Source: Paenibacillus cookii | GTDB lineage: Bacteria > Bacillota > Bacilli > Paenibacillales > Paenibacillaceae | DNA length: 64,000 nt | NCBI RefSeq assembly: GCF_018333375.1 | Contig: NZ_BORW01000019.1 | Location: 39,534-103,533 of the forward strand | Reading direction: 5' to 3' | Shown: positions 6,351-15,269 of the stretch, one piece after another | How the letters are laid out: the number at the start of each line of letters is the position of its first letter | Position numbering within the stretch: the stretch's first letter is position 1 | Notes under the pieces: generated by a model | Databases searched by the model: none | What the model saw: the letters and a program-made list of their open reading frames with translations, nothing else | Told to the model about the DNA's origin: nothing | Made by a program: the position numbers and the translations under genes

Positions 6351-7412
6351 ATGATTCAAACCACGAAAGAACTCATTCATCGACTCGAAGCCGACCCGAG
6401 AACCGACTCCGCCATCATTACGGCCTATTGCCGCATCATATCCATATATGGAGACGATGAGGATGCAAGGGCATTATTCCGGGTATTTGCGGAAGATCCG
6501 TCGGATTACAGGCGCGTGCTGCTCCTTGATCCGGTGATGAGATGCGGCGGCCTGGAGCTCGCCGAAGACATCGCCCGGGTTAGCTTCGACCAGGGATCGC
6601 TGCGCGAAGACATGCCGAGCGATATTTTGCATGTGCTCGGGTACATGGGCTATGAAAAATATATGGATTACATGGCCGCTTGCGTTTGCGAAGACGATTG
6701 GGACCTCTCGAAGGATGCCTGCCTTGGATTGCTGCATCTTCCTTGTCAAGCGTACCGGGAACGGTTTGAGAGCGAATGGAATAAGGTGGCCGGACAGCCG
6801 CTTTTTCCTGAATTTTTGCCGGCATTAAGTTACACGTTTGCGGATGAACGCATCGTGCCCAAACTTATGTCTTGGGGGAAAACGGCCTCAACGGATTGCA
6901 ACGCGGGGCTGCTGCTTGGCATATCCATGTTTGGACCTTCGCAAAAAGAGCGGGTGCGGCAAATTTTGATGGATCCTTTCTGGGAATTGAACAGCACGGG
7001 GACGGGAAGCCATTGGTGGGCTTACATGTGCATGCCAATGACCGGGTTGACGTTCGCCGAGATCATCGCGGACCTGAAGAATCGAACGCCCGTCGGCGGG
7101 GGAACCGGGGACCATAGGCCCGATGAAATATGGATCGGTCACGGATATCATGTGTTGCATGATTTAATCGAGGTAAAGCTGGCAGGCGATCCGCATCCGA
7201 TCAAATACGCGCCGCAAAATACGGAAAAAATGATCGATCTGTACCGGGACTTGTTCCAGTGGAGCAGCAGTCATGAAGACGACTCGGTGCCGGGAAGAAT
7301 CAGCGCTTATTTGGGATACGACCATCCGCTGATCGATCAATATGCGGGCCTGAGAATGAAGATGGAAATGGCTTTGCAGAAAGAGCTCGAAATGGACTTG
7401 ATGCGCAAGTAG
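6351..7412 (+). CDS. HEAT-repeat-like protein of unknown function
   Basis: This protein of about 353 residues is rich in alternating short helices, for example ALFRVFAEDPSDYRRVLLLDPV, ILHVLGYMGYEKYMDYMAAC and DACLGLLHLPCQAYRERFESEW. This is the look of an armadillo/HEAT-type solenoid. There is no signal peptide and no catalytic motif that I recognise. The ATG at 6351 is preferred because earlier in-frame ATGs lie in or next to the terminator hairpin and lack a ribosome binding site; GGGAGA lies about 11 nt upstream. The metallophosphatase gene follows after 60 bp and may be cotranscribed. Confidence 0.65.
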   Translation: MIQTTKELIHRLEADPRTDSAIITAYCRIISIYGDDEDARALFRVFAEDPSDYRRVLLLDPVMRCGGLELAEDIARVSFDQGSLREDMPSDILHVLGYMGYEKYMDYMAACVCEDDWDLSKDACLGLLHLPCQAYRERFESEWNKVAGQPLFPEFLPALSYTFADERIVPKLMSWGKTASTDCNAGLLLGISMFGPSQKERVRQILMDPFWELNSTGTGSHWWAYMCMPMTGLTFAEIIADLKNRTPVGGGTGDHRPDEIWIGHGYHVLHDLIEVKLAGDPHPIKYAPQNTEKMIDLYRDLFQWSSSHEDDSVPGRISAYLGYDHPLIDQYAGLRMKMEMALQKELEMDLMRK

Positions 7413-7472
7413 AGTTTCGCAAAAGGGAAACATTTTAAAAAAAACAAAAGCAAGGTAGAAGGAGAGATTCGT

Positions 7473-8228
7473 ATTAGAACGTTGGCGATCAGCGATATTC
7501 ACGGATGTTTGGACGAGTTCAACCTGCTGCTGACGAAAGTGAACTACGACCCGTCCAACGATAAACTCGTGCTCCTCGGCGATTACGTAGACCGGGGGCC
7601 AAGCAGCAGGGGAGTCGTGGAACAGGTGCAAGCTTTTAAGGAAATATGGAACGTCACCGTACTTCGCGGCAACCACGACCAGATGATGTACGATGCCATC
7701 GTGAAGGATACCGAAACGTTTAATGCCAGATGGATCCGCAACGGTGCCCGTCAAACGCTCGAAAGCTACTGCGGCGCCGATTTTTTTGGCGGGGACATGA
7801 CCCGGGAACGTTACGACGAAGCAAAAGCGCACATCAAAAAACATTATCAGCAGCACTTGGAATTTCTCGGCAGCCTGGAGCTTTATCATGAAACGAACGA
7901 GCATATTTTTGTGCACGCCGGCATCAATCCGGAGCATGACGACTGGAGGAACCAGCCGCAGGACGATTTTATTTGGATCCGGGAGCCTTTTTTTGAGCGT
8001 CGGACGGGGCTGAGGCAGCAGGTTGTATTCGGTCATACCCCGGTCGTATATCTTCATGAGTCGGCCGACATCTGGTTTAGCCCCGCAGGGGATAAAATCG
8101 GGATCGACGGCGGCTGCGCATTTGGAAAACAGCTGAATTGCCTGGAAATCGACGAACAAGGAACATACAAGACGCATTCGGTCCGAAGGGGAGAAGACTC
8201 CATGATGGATGGGAATGCTACCGCCTGA
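7473..8228 (+). CDS. Serine/threonine-type metallophosphatase, apparent ATT start
   Basis: This 251-residue protein belongs to the PPP/PrpE-like calcineurin phosphatases. The metal-binding motifs are visible: SDIHG (GDxHG-type, about residues 7-11), GDYVDRG (about 36-42), LRGNHD (about 66-71), VHAGI and FGHTP near the C-terminus. GAAGGAGAG precedes ATT AGA ACG, which gives the standard N-terminus (M)RTLAISDIHG with 8 nt spacing. The first conventional start (TTG 7482) is 17 nt from that site and would remove the start of strand 1. It probably removes phosphate from proteins or from nucleotides such as Ap4A; the substrate is not determinable. Confidence 0.88.
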   Translation: MRTLAISDIHGCLDEFNLLLTKVNYDPSNDKLVLLGDYVDRGPSSRGVVEQVQAFKEIWNVTVLRGNHDQMMYDAIVKDTETFNARWIRNGARQTLESYCGADFFGGDMTRERYDEAKAHIKKHYQQHLEFLGSLELYHETNEHIFVHAGINPEHDDWRNQPQDDFIWIREPFFERRTGLRQQVVFGHTPVVYLHESADIWFSPAGDKIGIDGGCAFGKQLNCLEIDEQGTYKTHSVRRGEDSMMDGNATA

Positions 8229-8255
8229 CCCGCTTTTCGAGCGGGTTTTCTTTTT
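8228..8255 (+). terminator. Intrinsic terminator
   Basis: ACCCGC-TTTTCGA-GCGGGT hairpin followed by TTTCTTTTT, starting at the phosphatase stop codon. Confidence 0.85.
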
Positions 8256-8387
8256 GCGCGGAACGGGTAATGCATGGAGGATGATAAAGCATGGGGAATT
8301 GGATCAAAATAAATGGTAATTCATCCAGGGTCTTATTCTGCCATGCCAATCGAAATAATCCTTCGGGTTAAAGGGGCGCGCTAATCA

Positions 8388-10391
8388 ATGGAAATACTTT
8401 TAATGGTGCTGGTGCTGCTGATTCTTATAGGGATATCGAATGTCGTCAACCACTTTTTGCCCGTCGTTCCGGTACCCATCATTCAGATTGCATTGGGGGT
8501 GGCGGCCGCGTTTTTGCCCGGGCTTCACCACATCCCGCTGAATCCGGAGCTGTTCCTGCTGCTGTTCATCGCGCCGCTGCTGTTTAACGACGGCAAAATG
8601 ACGCCGCGGGACGAGCTGTGGCAGCTCCGATCGAGCATTTTGCTGCTCGCTTTGGGACTCGTATTTGCGACGGTGCTTATCGCAGGACCGTTCATTCATT
8701 GGATGATCCCCGCGATTCCGCTGTCCGCCGCTTTTGCGCTTGCGGCCATTCTTTCGCCGACGGACGCGGTGGCGGTCAGTTCCTTGTCGGGCAGGGCGAA
8801 GCTCCCCGGCAAAATTATGCGCCTGCTGGAAGGCGAAGCGCTGATGAACGATGCCTCCGGCCTGGTTGCCTTTAATTTTGCGATCGCCGCGACGGTGACC
8901 GGGCATTTTTCCTTGCCGAAGGCCATCGGGAGCTTTCTCGTCATCGCCATTGGCGGGGTCATCGCGGGCGTCGTATTGGGTTTTCTGATCATCGGGATGC
9001 GGATGCAGCTGCGCCGCATGGGGATGGAGGATGTAACGCTGCATATGCTGATTATCATCCTGACGCCGTTCGTCATTTATTGGGTCGCCGAGGAAATGCA
9101 TGTTTCCGGGATTTTGGCCGTCGTCGCCGCCGGAGTGACGCATGCCATCGAACGGGATCGGATGAGAAGCGGATCCGCCCGGCTGCGGGTCGTGTCCGAC
9201 AGCACCTGGTCGGTCATTCTTTTTTGCCTGAACGGTCTGGTGTTCATTTTATTGGGGCTTGAAATTCCGGGAGTCATCCTCGAGATATGGAAAGACCCTG
9301 CCTACAATAACGGACAAGTGATCGGGTATATCCTTCTGATCACCGCCGTGTTGATTTTGCTTCGTTTCGTTTGGGTGTGGGCGGCCAACCGGCATTTTAA
9401 ATCGGCGCTGCTTACGGCTTTATCCGGCGTCCGGGGGGCCTTAACCCTTTCCGCGGCTTTCTCGATTCCGTTGACGCTGGCCGATAATAGCCCGTTTCCG
9501 GAGCGCAGCCTGATATTGTTTATTTGCTCGGGCGTCATCCTGTTAACGCTCGTCATTGCCAGCGTGCTGCTGCCGATCCTGACGAGGGAAACCCAGGCCG
9601 ATCCCGAAGAGCTGGCCGAGACGGAACGATCTGCGCGGATTCGCGTGCTTGAAGCGGGATTATGCGCGGTGCGCGAAGAGATGAACGACGATAACCGGCG
9701 GGAAGGGATCGAACTGATCACGGCCTACAACCGCAGGCTTCAAATGGCGAGGTTCCACAATAAGGACGAGTCCGGAAAAGCATGGAAGCAGGCGCTCGAC
9801 ATCCGAATCGGTGCCCTGCAAGCGGAACGAAAAACCGCTGAACGGTGGCTGCAGGAAGGGCGGATTTCCCCTAAGCTAGCAGACCGGTTCCAATCGTCGC
9901 TTAGCCGGATCGAAATGCTGCTCACGACCAGTAGAAAGTTCAAAAAACTGCTTGTTCTCGGATGGGGCGGACTGCAGCGGGCGATGCGCAGGGCAAGACA
10001 TAAAGAGGCGGCATTCGATCCTTCGCATCCGAAATGGAAACTCTATAAAGCGCTCAAACTGGAAGCCGTCCGTGCGGCCATCGCGGAGGTCAAATCGATG
10101 GAAACCGACCAGAACCGCGAAATGATACGAAGCATTCTCGCCGATTACCGGGGGATGGAGCTTCAGCTGCTTGACGACAACGTCCCGGCCGAAACGGGAA
10201 GGGAGACCGATGCCAGACGCAGGGAGCTTGAACTGAAGGCGATTCAGGCCGAACGCAACGAAATTCAGAACATGTTCGAACAAGGCAAAATCAGCCGGAC
10301 CATCGCCAACAATCTGCGGATGGACGTGAATTACCACGAAGGGCATCTCTATGAGGCGGAGTCGGTGCATGATGAAGACGCCGGGGATTAG
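8388..10391 (+). CDS. CPA1-family Na+/H+ antiporter with long cytoplasmic tail
   Basis: This 667-residue protein has about 12 membrane helices in the first 405 residues and then a helical, charged cytoplasmic domain of about 260 residues. The NhaP/NHE signature is clear: ILSPTDAVAVSSL (about residues 121-133), EGEALMNDASGLVAFNFA (about 146-163) with the ion-binding ND pair, and FILLGLEIP. It exchanges Na+ or K+ for protons and contributes to pH and salt homeostasis. The ATG has only a weak upstream AAAGGGG at 12 nt. The large tail probably regulates activity. It stands alone. Confidence 0.92.
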   Translation: MEILLMVLVLLILIGISNVVNHFLPVVPVPIIQIALGVAAAFLPGLHHIPLNPELFLLLFIAPLLFNDGKMTPRDELWQLRSSILLLALGLVFATVLIAGPFIHWMIPAIPLSAAFALAAILSPTDAVAVSSLSGRAKLPGKIMRLLEGEALMNDASGLVAFNFAIAATVTGHFSLPKAIGSFLVIAIGGVIAGVVLGFLIIGMRMQLRRMGMEDVTLHMLIIILTPFVIYWVAEEMHVSGILAVVAAGVTHAIERDRMRSGSARLRVVSDSTWSVILFCLNGLVFILLGLEIPGVILEIWKDPAYNNGQVIGYILLITAVLILLRFVWVWAANRHFKSALLTALSGVRGALTLSAAFSIPLTLADNSPFPERSLILFICSGVILLTLVIASVLLPILTRETQADPEELAETERSARIRVLEAGLCAVREEMNDDNRREGIELITAYNRRLQMARFHNKDESGKAWKQALDIRIGALQAERKTAERWLQEGRISPKLADRFQSSLSRIEMLLTTSRKFKKLLVLGWGGLQRAMRRARHKEAAFDPSHPKWKLYKALKLEAVRAAIAEVKSMETDQNREMIRSILADYRGMELQLLDDNVPAETGRETDARRRELELKAIQAERNEIQNMFEQGKISRTIANNLRMDVNYHEGHLYEAESVHDEDAGD

Positions 10392-10394
10392 TGG

Positions 10395-10688
10395 AAACGG
10401 ATGAAGAGAAGAGTAAATGAAACGTGATTCCTGACAGAGAGCCCCGTCTGCTGAAAAGGGGCAGGAAAAACTTCATTGAACCAAGCCTCTGAGCGGCGCT
10501 TCGGAAGCGAATATTCGCGGATGATGCGACATGAGCTCCTGTTACAGAGCTAGGGTATACGCAGCTTAAACGCGGTTGCCGTACCCGAAGAGGCGGATAT
10601 AGCGATATATTCCGCGAACCGGGGTGGCACCGCGAACGCAAATCTCGTCCCCAAGACCCATCGTCTTGGAGGCGGGATTTTTTTGTTT
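10395..10688 (+). ncRNA. T-box leader (predicted glutamine specificity) with terminator
   Basis: The conserved T-box GGGTGGCACCGCG is at 10622-10634. Stem I includes AGAGAGCCCC and the downstream pattern TTGAAC-CAA-GCCTCTGAGC, placing CAA (10482-10484) as the likely specifier codon, i.e. glutamine. The leader ends in a terminator (about 10639-10687: AAATCTCGTC / CCAAGAC-CCATC-GTCTTGG / GGCGGGATTT and seven T). Uncharged tRNA-Gln would stabilise the antiterminator. It precedes a decayed glutaminyl-tRNA synthetase gene, which agrees with the specifier. Confidence 0.9.
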
Positions 10689-10739
10689 TTTATGAAGCAT
10701 GGACAAAATTCGAATGATGAGAGAGGTTTATCGAACGTG

Positions 10740-11008
10740 ATGAATCGAAACAAGGATGTTGAAGCGCCTGTCGACTTTTTGACGAAGGAGGTATGGGAAG
10801 ACGTCAGGGACAACGCCTATTCAAGGCCTGTTGCGACGCGATTTCCCCCGGAGCCGAACGGTTATTTGCATATCGGAAGCGCTTATGCGATTTATATCAA
10901 CCACTCCGTGGCCCAGCCCGGAAGTTTAACGGAACGTTCAACCTGCGCCTGGATGACACGAATCCCGTTAAACGGCAAGGACAGCCCGTTCCGGAACCGT
11001 TCGATTGA
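10740..11008 (+). pseudogene. glnS: glnS remnant (N-terminal fragment, frameshifted)
   Basis: From the ATG at 10740 the frame reads like the N-terminus of glutaminyl-tRNA synthetase: DFLTKEVWEDV and then ATRFPPEPNGYLHIGSAYAIY, which carries the class I HIGH region as HIGS. Near 10905-10915 homology jumps to another frame (KFNGTFNLRLDDTNPVK, matching the family NLRFDDTNP block) and stops at 11008. Only about 90 of the usual 550 or so residues remain, and HIGH is altered. The gene therefore cannot make GlnRS. The cell must use the GatCAB route or another glnS. Confidence 0.85.
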
Positions 11009-11102
11009 AGAAAATTTTATCCCGGATTGATGACCGGATCGCCGCTTTTTTCTGTTATACTCAAAATGAGATTTTTACAGAAGGGACGGGCGTGATCGCT
11101 TC

Positions 11103-13085
11103 ATGGGAGACACAAATATCACCATCGGTCTGCTGGCGCATGTCGATGCGGGAAAAACGACGTTTGCGGAGCAGCTTTTATACCATACCAACAGCATTCG
11201 CAGCAGGGGAAGGGTGGACCATAAGGATGCCTTCCTGGACAGCCATGAACTGGAGCGGGCGCGCGGCATTACCATTTTTGCGGACCAGGCCGTCATGACG
11301 TACGGGGATTCGGCTTACGATTTGATCGATACGCCGGGGCACGTCGATTTCTCCGCGGAAATGGAGCGGGCCGTCCAGGCGATGGATTATGCGGTCATCA
11401 TCGTGAGCGCGGTCGAAGGCGTCGAAGGGCATACCGAGACGGTATGGCAGCTTCTTCAGGCGTATGGGGTGCCGGTGCTGTTTTTTATCAATAAAATGGA
11501 CCGCGAAGGGGCGGATGCCGCGGCCGTGCTGGAGGAGATCCGCCATCATCTGACTCCGGACGCCGTGATCCTTCAGGGTTCTTTAGCGGAAGGCATCTCC
11601 GAAGAGGTGCTGGAATTCGCCGCGGAACGGGATGAGGAGCTGCTGCGGATGTATTTGGATGGCCTAGCGGATGAAGAGTCCGCGATTCGAAGCTTGCGTA
11701 CTTTGGTAAAAACACGCTGCCTGTTCCCGGTCATGTGCGGTTCGGCATTGCAGGATAGGGGAGTCAAAGAATTTCTTGCGAACCTGGGCACGCTTGCGGA
11801 GGTCAACCGGGATTCGTCGGGCGAACTTTCAGCTCGCGCGGTCAAAATCCGCCATGATGCGCAGGGCGTGAGGCTGACCCATTTGAAACTATTGCAAGGC
11901 CGGCTGCGCGTCAGGGACGAAATCGAATACGAAAGCTGCGGCGGCGAACGGTTGCGGGAAAAAATCACATCGATCCGTATTTATAACGGCGAAAAATATG
12001 CCGCGGTTGATGAAGCCCGCGCTGGTCAGCTCGTGGCTGTGACGGGACTTGCCTCCCTGCCGGCCGGGGCGGGAATCGGCCATATCGGCGAACGAAAGCC
12101 TTACGAGCTTGTTGCGGCGCTGAAATCGAAGGTGTTGTTCGATCCTGCCGTATCGATCCGGGAAGTGTTGCGCTGTTTTCAACTATTGGATGCCGAGGAC
12201 CCGTCGCTGACGGTAAACTGGGACGAATCGCTGCAGGAGCTGCACATTCACGTCATGGGCGTGATCCAGCTCGAAGTGCTGAAGCAGGTCGTGTATGACC
12301 GTTTCAACCTGGCCGTCTCGTTCGGAAAGCCGGAAATTCTGTACAAGGAAACGGTAGCGGACGCCGTGATCGGGTCGGGCCATTTCGAGCCGTTAGGCCA
12401 TTATGCGGAGGTCCATCTAAAGATCGAACCGGGGCCACCGGGCAGCGGCGTCAAGTTCGTTAACGACTGCCATCCCGACGATCTCGGAGTCGGATACCAG
12501 CATCTGATCGGCCAGCATGTGACGGAGAAGGAACATCGCGGCCTGCTCACGGGCTCTCCCTTGACGGATGTCGTCGTGACGCTGCTGACGGGCCGTTCCC
12601 ATAACAAACATACGTCAGGAGGCGACTTTCGGGAGGCGACGCTCCGGGCGCTGAGGCAAGGGCTGGAAAAAGCGCAAAATGTGCTGCTGGAGCCGGTCTA
12701 CGACTTCAAGCTGAAAGTCGGCGTCGATCACATCGGCCGGGTGATGTCCGATATCCAGCAGGCGCGCGGCGTCTTTGACGCTCCGGATATCGAGGGAGAC
12801 ACGGCGGTGATCACCGGGCAGGCCCCCGTCGCCACCATGATGGATTATCCGGCGGAGGTTGCCGCTTTCACGAAAGGAAAAGGCGCGCTCACGCTCCGGC
12901 TGGCGGGTTACCGGCCTTGCGGCAACGCGGAGGAAGTGATTGCGGCCAAAAGCTATGATAAAAACGCCGATCCCGAATACACGTCCACGTCGATTTTTTG
13001 CGCCAAAGGGAAAGGATTCAGCGTCCCCTGGGATGAGGCGGATCGGTACATGCATCAAGAGACGGCAAAGAGGACCGGCGTCTAA
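11103..13085 (+). CDS. Tet(M)/EF-G-like ribosome-associated translation GTPase
   Basis: This 660-residue protein has the EF-G/Tet ribosomal protection layout. The GTPase domain shows AHVDAGKTT (P-loop, residues 12-20), RGITIF (switch I), DTPGHVDF (about 73-80) and NKMD (about 127-130). Domains II-V follow, including a domain IV stretch with TGRSHNKHTSGGDFREATLRALRQ as in Tet(M). Such proteins remove tetracycline from, or otherwise rescue, the ribosome. Chromosomal members in Paenibacillus-like genomes need not confer resistance. The ATG follows AAGGGACGGG at about 11 nt. No attenuator peptide like that of tet(M) was seen upstream. Confidence 0.88.
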   Translation: MGDTNITIGLLAHVDAGKTTFAEQLLYHTNSIRSRGRVDHKDAFLDSHELERARGITIFADQAVMTYGDSAYDLIDTPGHVDFSAEMERAVQAMDYAVIIVSAVEGVEGHTETVWQLLQAYGVPVLFFINKMDREGADAAAVLEEIRHHLTPDAVILQGSLAEGISEEVLEFAAERDEELLRMYLDGLADEESAIRSLRTLVKTRCLFPVMCGSALQDRGVKEFLANLGTLAEVNRDSSGELSARAVKIRHDAQGVRLTHLKLLQGRLRVRDEIEYESCGGERLREKITSIRIYNGEKYAAVDEARAGQLVAVTGLASLPAGAGIGHIGERKPYELVAALKSKVLFDPAVSIREVLRCFQLLDAEDPSLTVNWDESLQELHIHVMGVIQLEVLKQVVYDRFNLAVSFGKPEILYKETVADAVIGSGHFEPLGHYAEVHLKIEPGPPGSGVKFVNDCHPDDLGVGYQHLIGQHVTEKEHRGLLTGSPLTDVVVTLLTGRSHNKHTSGGDFREATLRALRQGLEKAQNVLLEPVYDFKLKVGVDHIGRVMSDIQQARGVFDAPDIEGDTAVITGQAPVATMMDYPAEVAAFTKGKGALTLRLAGYRPCGNAEEVIAAKSYDKNADPEYTSTSIFCAKGKGFSVPWDEADRYMHQETAKRTGV

Positions 13086-13149
13086 AAGTTTGAGATATGA
13101 AGAATAATGGGCAGTAGGCAGCGGTCAGGCCATGCGCGCTGTATGTTTA

Positions 13150-13764
13150 TCAGGCGGTCGTGAAGGGATAGAGATTTCCTTCCAGGCAAAACGACGTGGT
13201 TCCATTCGCCGCGACCAGCAAAATCAAGGCATCGCACCGTTCCGACAAGCCGACGGCGGAGGCCTCGTTCAAGTCAAACAGCCGATCCCAAAATATTTGC
13301 TGCGTGACGGGAAGCACATTTCCTGCGGAAAGGACCGTATCGGCTTTGATGAGAACCGCGCCCTGCTGCAATTTGCTTCCCGGATAAAAAATCGATTCCA
13401 GCAAGGGACTTGAAATTTGGGCGTTAATAGGGGTTCCTCCCTGGATATGGGGGGTTACCGGGTCGCTTTTTTCCAGAACGATCAACGCCTGCTGCCTTTT
13501 CAAGCTCAGTTTGTGGACGGCGCGTGACAATTCCTTGCTGGATTCCGTATATTCCGTGAGCAGGCAGTTCAGAAAATACGTGGATACCAGCATTTCCAAA
13601 TCGGCAAATTCCTTGGATATTTCCTCCAAGTCGTTCAGGATTTGAATGTCGTTTTGATCGAACGTGGAAATCCCGTGCCGCAGAATTTCCGCGACCCGGT
13701 TGAGCTGCTTTGCCATTTCCGCTTGCAGCAGAGCGGGGTTGTCCCGGCAGTTTTTGTTATTCAT
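13150..13764 (-). CDS. CdaS-like DAC-domain protein with degenerate active site
   Basis: This 204-residue protein has the CdaS architecture: two N-terminal helices (about 1-75) then a DisA_N/DAC domain (about 80-204). It is a clear paralogue of the upstream gene (shared blocks ALIVLE.DPV, GTP, S.LLESIF, GAVLI, VGLSER.DAL, LYPF). Both catalytic motifs are lost: DGA has become QGA (LQQGAVLI) and the ATP-binding RHR has become NEA (DLNEASAVGLSE). It should not make c-di-AMP. It lies 36 bp downstream of the intact copy on the same strand, so a regulatory subunit of a mixed oligomer is an attractive inference. The ribosome binding site is weak (GGGAG, 15 nt). Confidence 0.88.
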   Translation of the reverse strand: MNNKNCRDNPALLQAEMAKQLNRVAEILRHGISTFDQNDIQILNDLEEISKEFADLEMLVSTYFLNCLLTEYTESSKELSRAVHKLSLKRQQALIVLEKSDPVTPHIQGGTPINAQISSPLLESIFYPGSKLQQGAVLIKADTVLSAGNVLPVTQQIFWDRLFDLNEASAVGLSERCDALILLVAANGTTSFCLEGNLYPFTTA

Positions 13765-13800
13765 AACGTCATGTCACGCTCCCAGTGATGCTTTTGACCG

Positions 13801-14418
13801 TTACGGGCTGATGGTTTGAAAAGGGTAAAGGGCTCCGTTAAACGAAAACGACTCTTTCCCAGTCTCCTCGGATACGACGAAAACCAAGGCATCCGTTCGT
13901 TCCGACAAGCCGATGGCGGCGCGATGCCGGGTTCCGAGCTTTTTGCCTTTGTAAATCTTTTTCGTAAGGGGAAGGATGTTGGCTGCCGAGACGATCTTAT
14001 CGCTGCGGATCAGCACGGCCCCGTCGTGCAGCGGACTTCCGACATGGAAGATGGAATCCAGGAGCTCGCCGGATATTTCGGCGAACAAGGGCGTGCCCCG
14101 GGTGATCCATTCGTCGACCGGATCTTCCCGTTCGATGACGATCAGCGCACCTCTGCGGATGTCGCTAAGCTGACCTAACGTTTGAAGGATGACGTCGCAT
14201 TTCGTGGTATAAGGAAAGAGCAACCGATTCAAGTGGTAGGCGGATGCCATTTTGCTTGTAGCCGAAAACCGTTTGGAGAGCTGCCTGACTTCCTTAAGAA
14301 TGCCGATTTTCTGCTGATCCAAAGACGAAATCAATGCGTCGACGCCGTCCGCGATATGGTTGAGCCGTTGTTTGATTTCCTCCGGCTTTGGTGAAAAGCC
14401 GCCGAATTCGTTCTCCAC
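13801..14418 (-). CDS. cdaS: Diadenylate cyclase CdaS (c-di-AMP synthase)
   Basis: This 205-residue protein makes cyclic di-AMP from two ATP. It has the short N-terminal two-helix domain that restrains activity in B. subtilis CdaS (207 residues) and a DAC domain with intact DGA (LHDGAVLI, about residues 132-139) and RHR (GTRHRAAIGLSERTDAL, about 162-178). In B. subtilis CdaS forms hexamers and is made in the forespore. The GTG start at 14418 has AAAGGAGG 8 nt upstream. It is first in a two-gene operon with the degenerate paralogue. Confidence 0.93.
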   Translation of the reverse strand: MENEFGGFSPKPEEIKQRLNHIADGVDALISSLDQQKIGILKEVRQLSKRFSATSKMASAYHLNRLLFPYTTKCDVILQTLGQLSDIRRGALIVIEREDPVDEWITRGTPLFAEISGELLDSIFHVGSPLHDGAVLIRSDKIVSAANILPLTKKIYKGKKLGTRHRAAIGLSERTDALVFVVSEETGKESFSFNGALYPFQTISP

Positions 14419-14524
14419 GGGATGGGCCTCCTTTGATATGCATTACAATTATCCCCTTTGAAGGGGATAATTATTTGCTCGGCGGCGCGATCAATGGATT
14501 GGACGTTGCCGGGGGACGAAAAAC

Positions 14525-14555
14525 AGCCCTCGCCTTATCGAACAAGGCGAGGGCT
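14525..14555 (-). terminator. Strong intrinsic terminator
   Basis: AGCCCTCGCCTT and AAGGCGAGGGCT form a perfect 12-bp stem with a 7-nt loop. Read on the minus strand it is followed by GTTTTTCG, so it terminates the DJ-1/PfpI gene. Confidence 0.85.
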
Positions 14556-14595
14556 TTATGGTTCAGACCGCTTTCAAACCGGTAATGCGCGCCGC

Positions 14596-15108
14596 TTAAT
14601 CCGCCAACAGCTTCAAGGACTCGCGGTTGAAGGCAGGCAAATCGTCCGGCGTGCGGCTCGTGACGATGTTGCGGCTTACGACCACTTCTTCGTCTTTGTA
14701 GTTGGCGCCGGCGTTTTTCAGATCGTTGCGGATGGATCTGTATCCGGTTATGTCAACGCCCTTCAACAAATCGGTATCGATCAGCACCTGCGGTCCGTGG
14801 CAGATGGCAAACACCGGTTTACCTGCTTGCACGAAGGCTTTGGCGAATTCGCCAAAACGGTCGTCCGCGCGCAGGATGTCCGGAGAAAATCCGCCGGGGA
14901 TGAGCAGGGCGTCGAAATCCTCCGGTTTCGCTTCATCAATGCCCAGATCGATGCTGACCTTCTCTCCTTTTTTGCCGGTGACTTGCTGCCCGGCCTTTTT
15001 TTCAATGGTTATCACTTCATGGCCGGCCTCTTTGAAAGCCTTGGCCGGATCGGTAAACTCGACGTCTTCGAACATGTCGGTGATGAGGGTTGCGATTTTT
15101 TTGCCCAT
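14596..15108 (-). CDS. DJ-1/PfpI-family protein (YfkM/general stress protein 18 type)
   Basis: This 170-residue protein has the class I glutamine-amidotransferase-like fold. The nucleophile elbow is AICHGPQ (Cys at about residue 104), and PEDFDALLIPGGFSPD carries the conserved acidic/glycine region. Relatives act as deglycases or stress-induced proteases/chaperones. Two ATGs are possible; the first (15117) directly abuts AAGGAGG, so the second (15108, MGKKIATL) with 9 nt spacing is chosen. It is monocistronic between terminators. In B. subtilis the homologue is a general stress gene, and no promoter was assigned here. Confidence 0.9.
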   Translation of the reverse strand: MGKKIATLITDMFEDVEFTDPAKAFKEAGHEVITIEKKAGQQVTGKKGEKVSIDLGIDEAKPEDFDALLIPGGFSPDILRADDRFGEFAKAFVQAGKPVFAICHGPQVLIDTDLLKGVDITGYRSIRNDLKNAGANYKDEEVVVSRNIVTSRTPDDLPAFNRESLKLLAD

Positions 15109-15200
15109 GGTTGTCATCCTCCTTCGTAATCATTCAAATGGGTCATAAGATACTTACCACCAGGAACGCCATGTGAATACGGCAAGCCGCAAAAAAATAA

Positions 15201-15245
15201 AAACAGTCAAGCCAGAACTATAAAAGATCTGTCGCTTGACTGTTT
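15201..15245. terminator. Bidirectional terminator
   Basis: AAACAGTCAAGC pairs with GCTTGACTGTTT across a 21-nt loop. The flanks are A-rich on the left and T-rich on the right, so it can work in both directions. It ends the pentapeptide-repeat gene (minus strand). Confidence 0.75.
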
Positions 15246-15269
15246 ATTTTTATGAAATGCAGCATTCGT

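Noticed and set aside
8256..8387. 12-codon ORF starting at an ATG after GGAGG-like sequence
   Set aside because: Too short, no conservation evidence, and next to a terminator.
11103..13085. Acquired tetracycline resistance on a mobile element
   Set aside because: No transposon or conjugation genes flank it, base composition matches its neighbours, and no tet(M)-type leader peptide is present; it is better called a chromosomal Tet-like GTPase.
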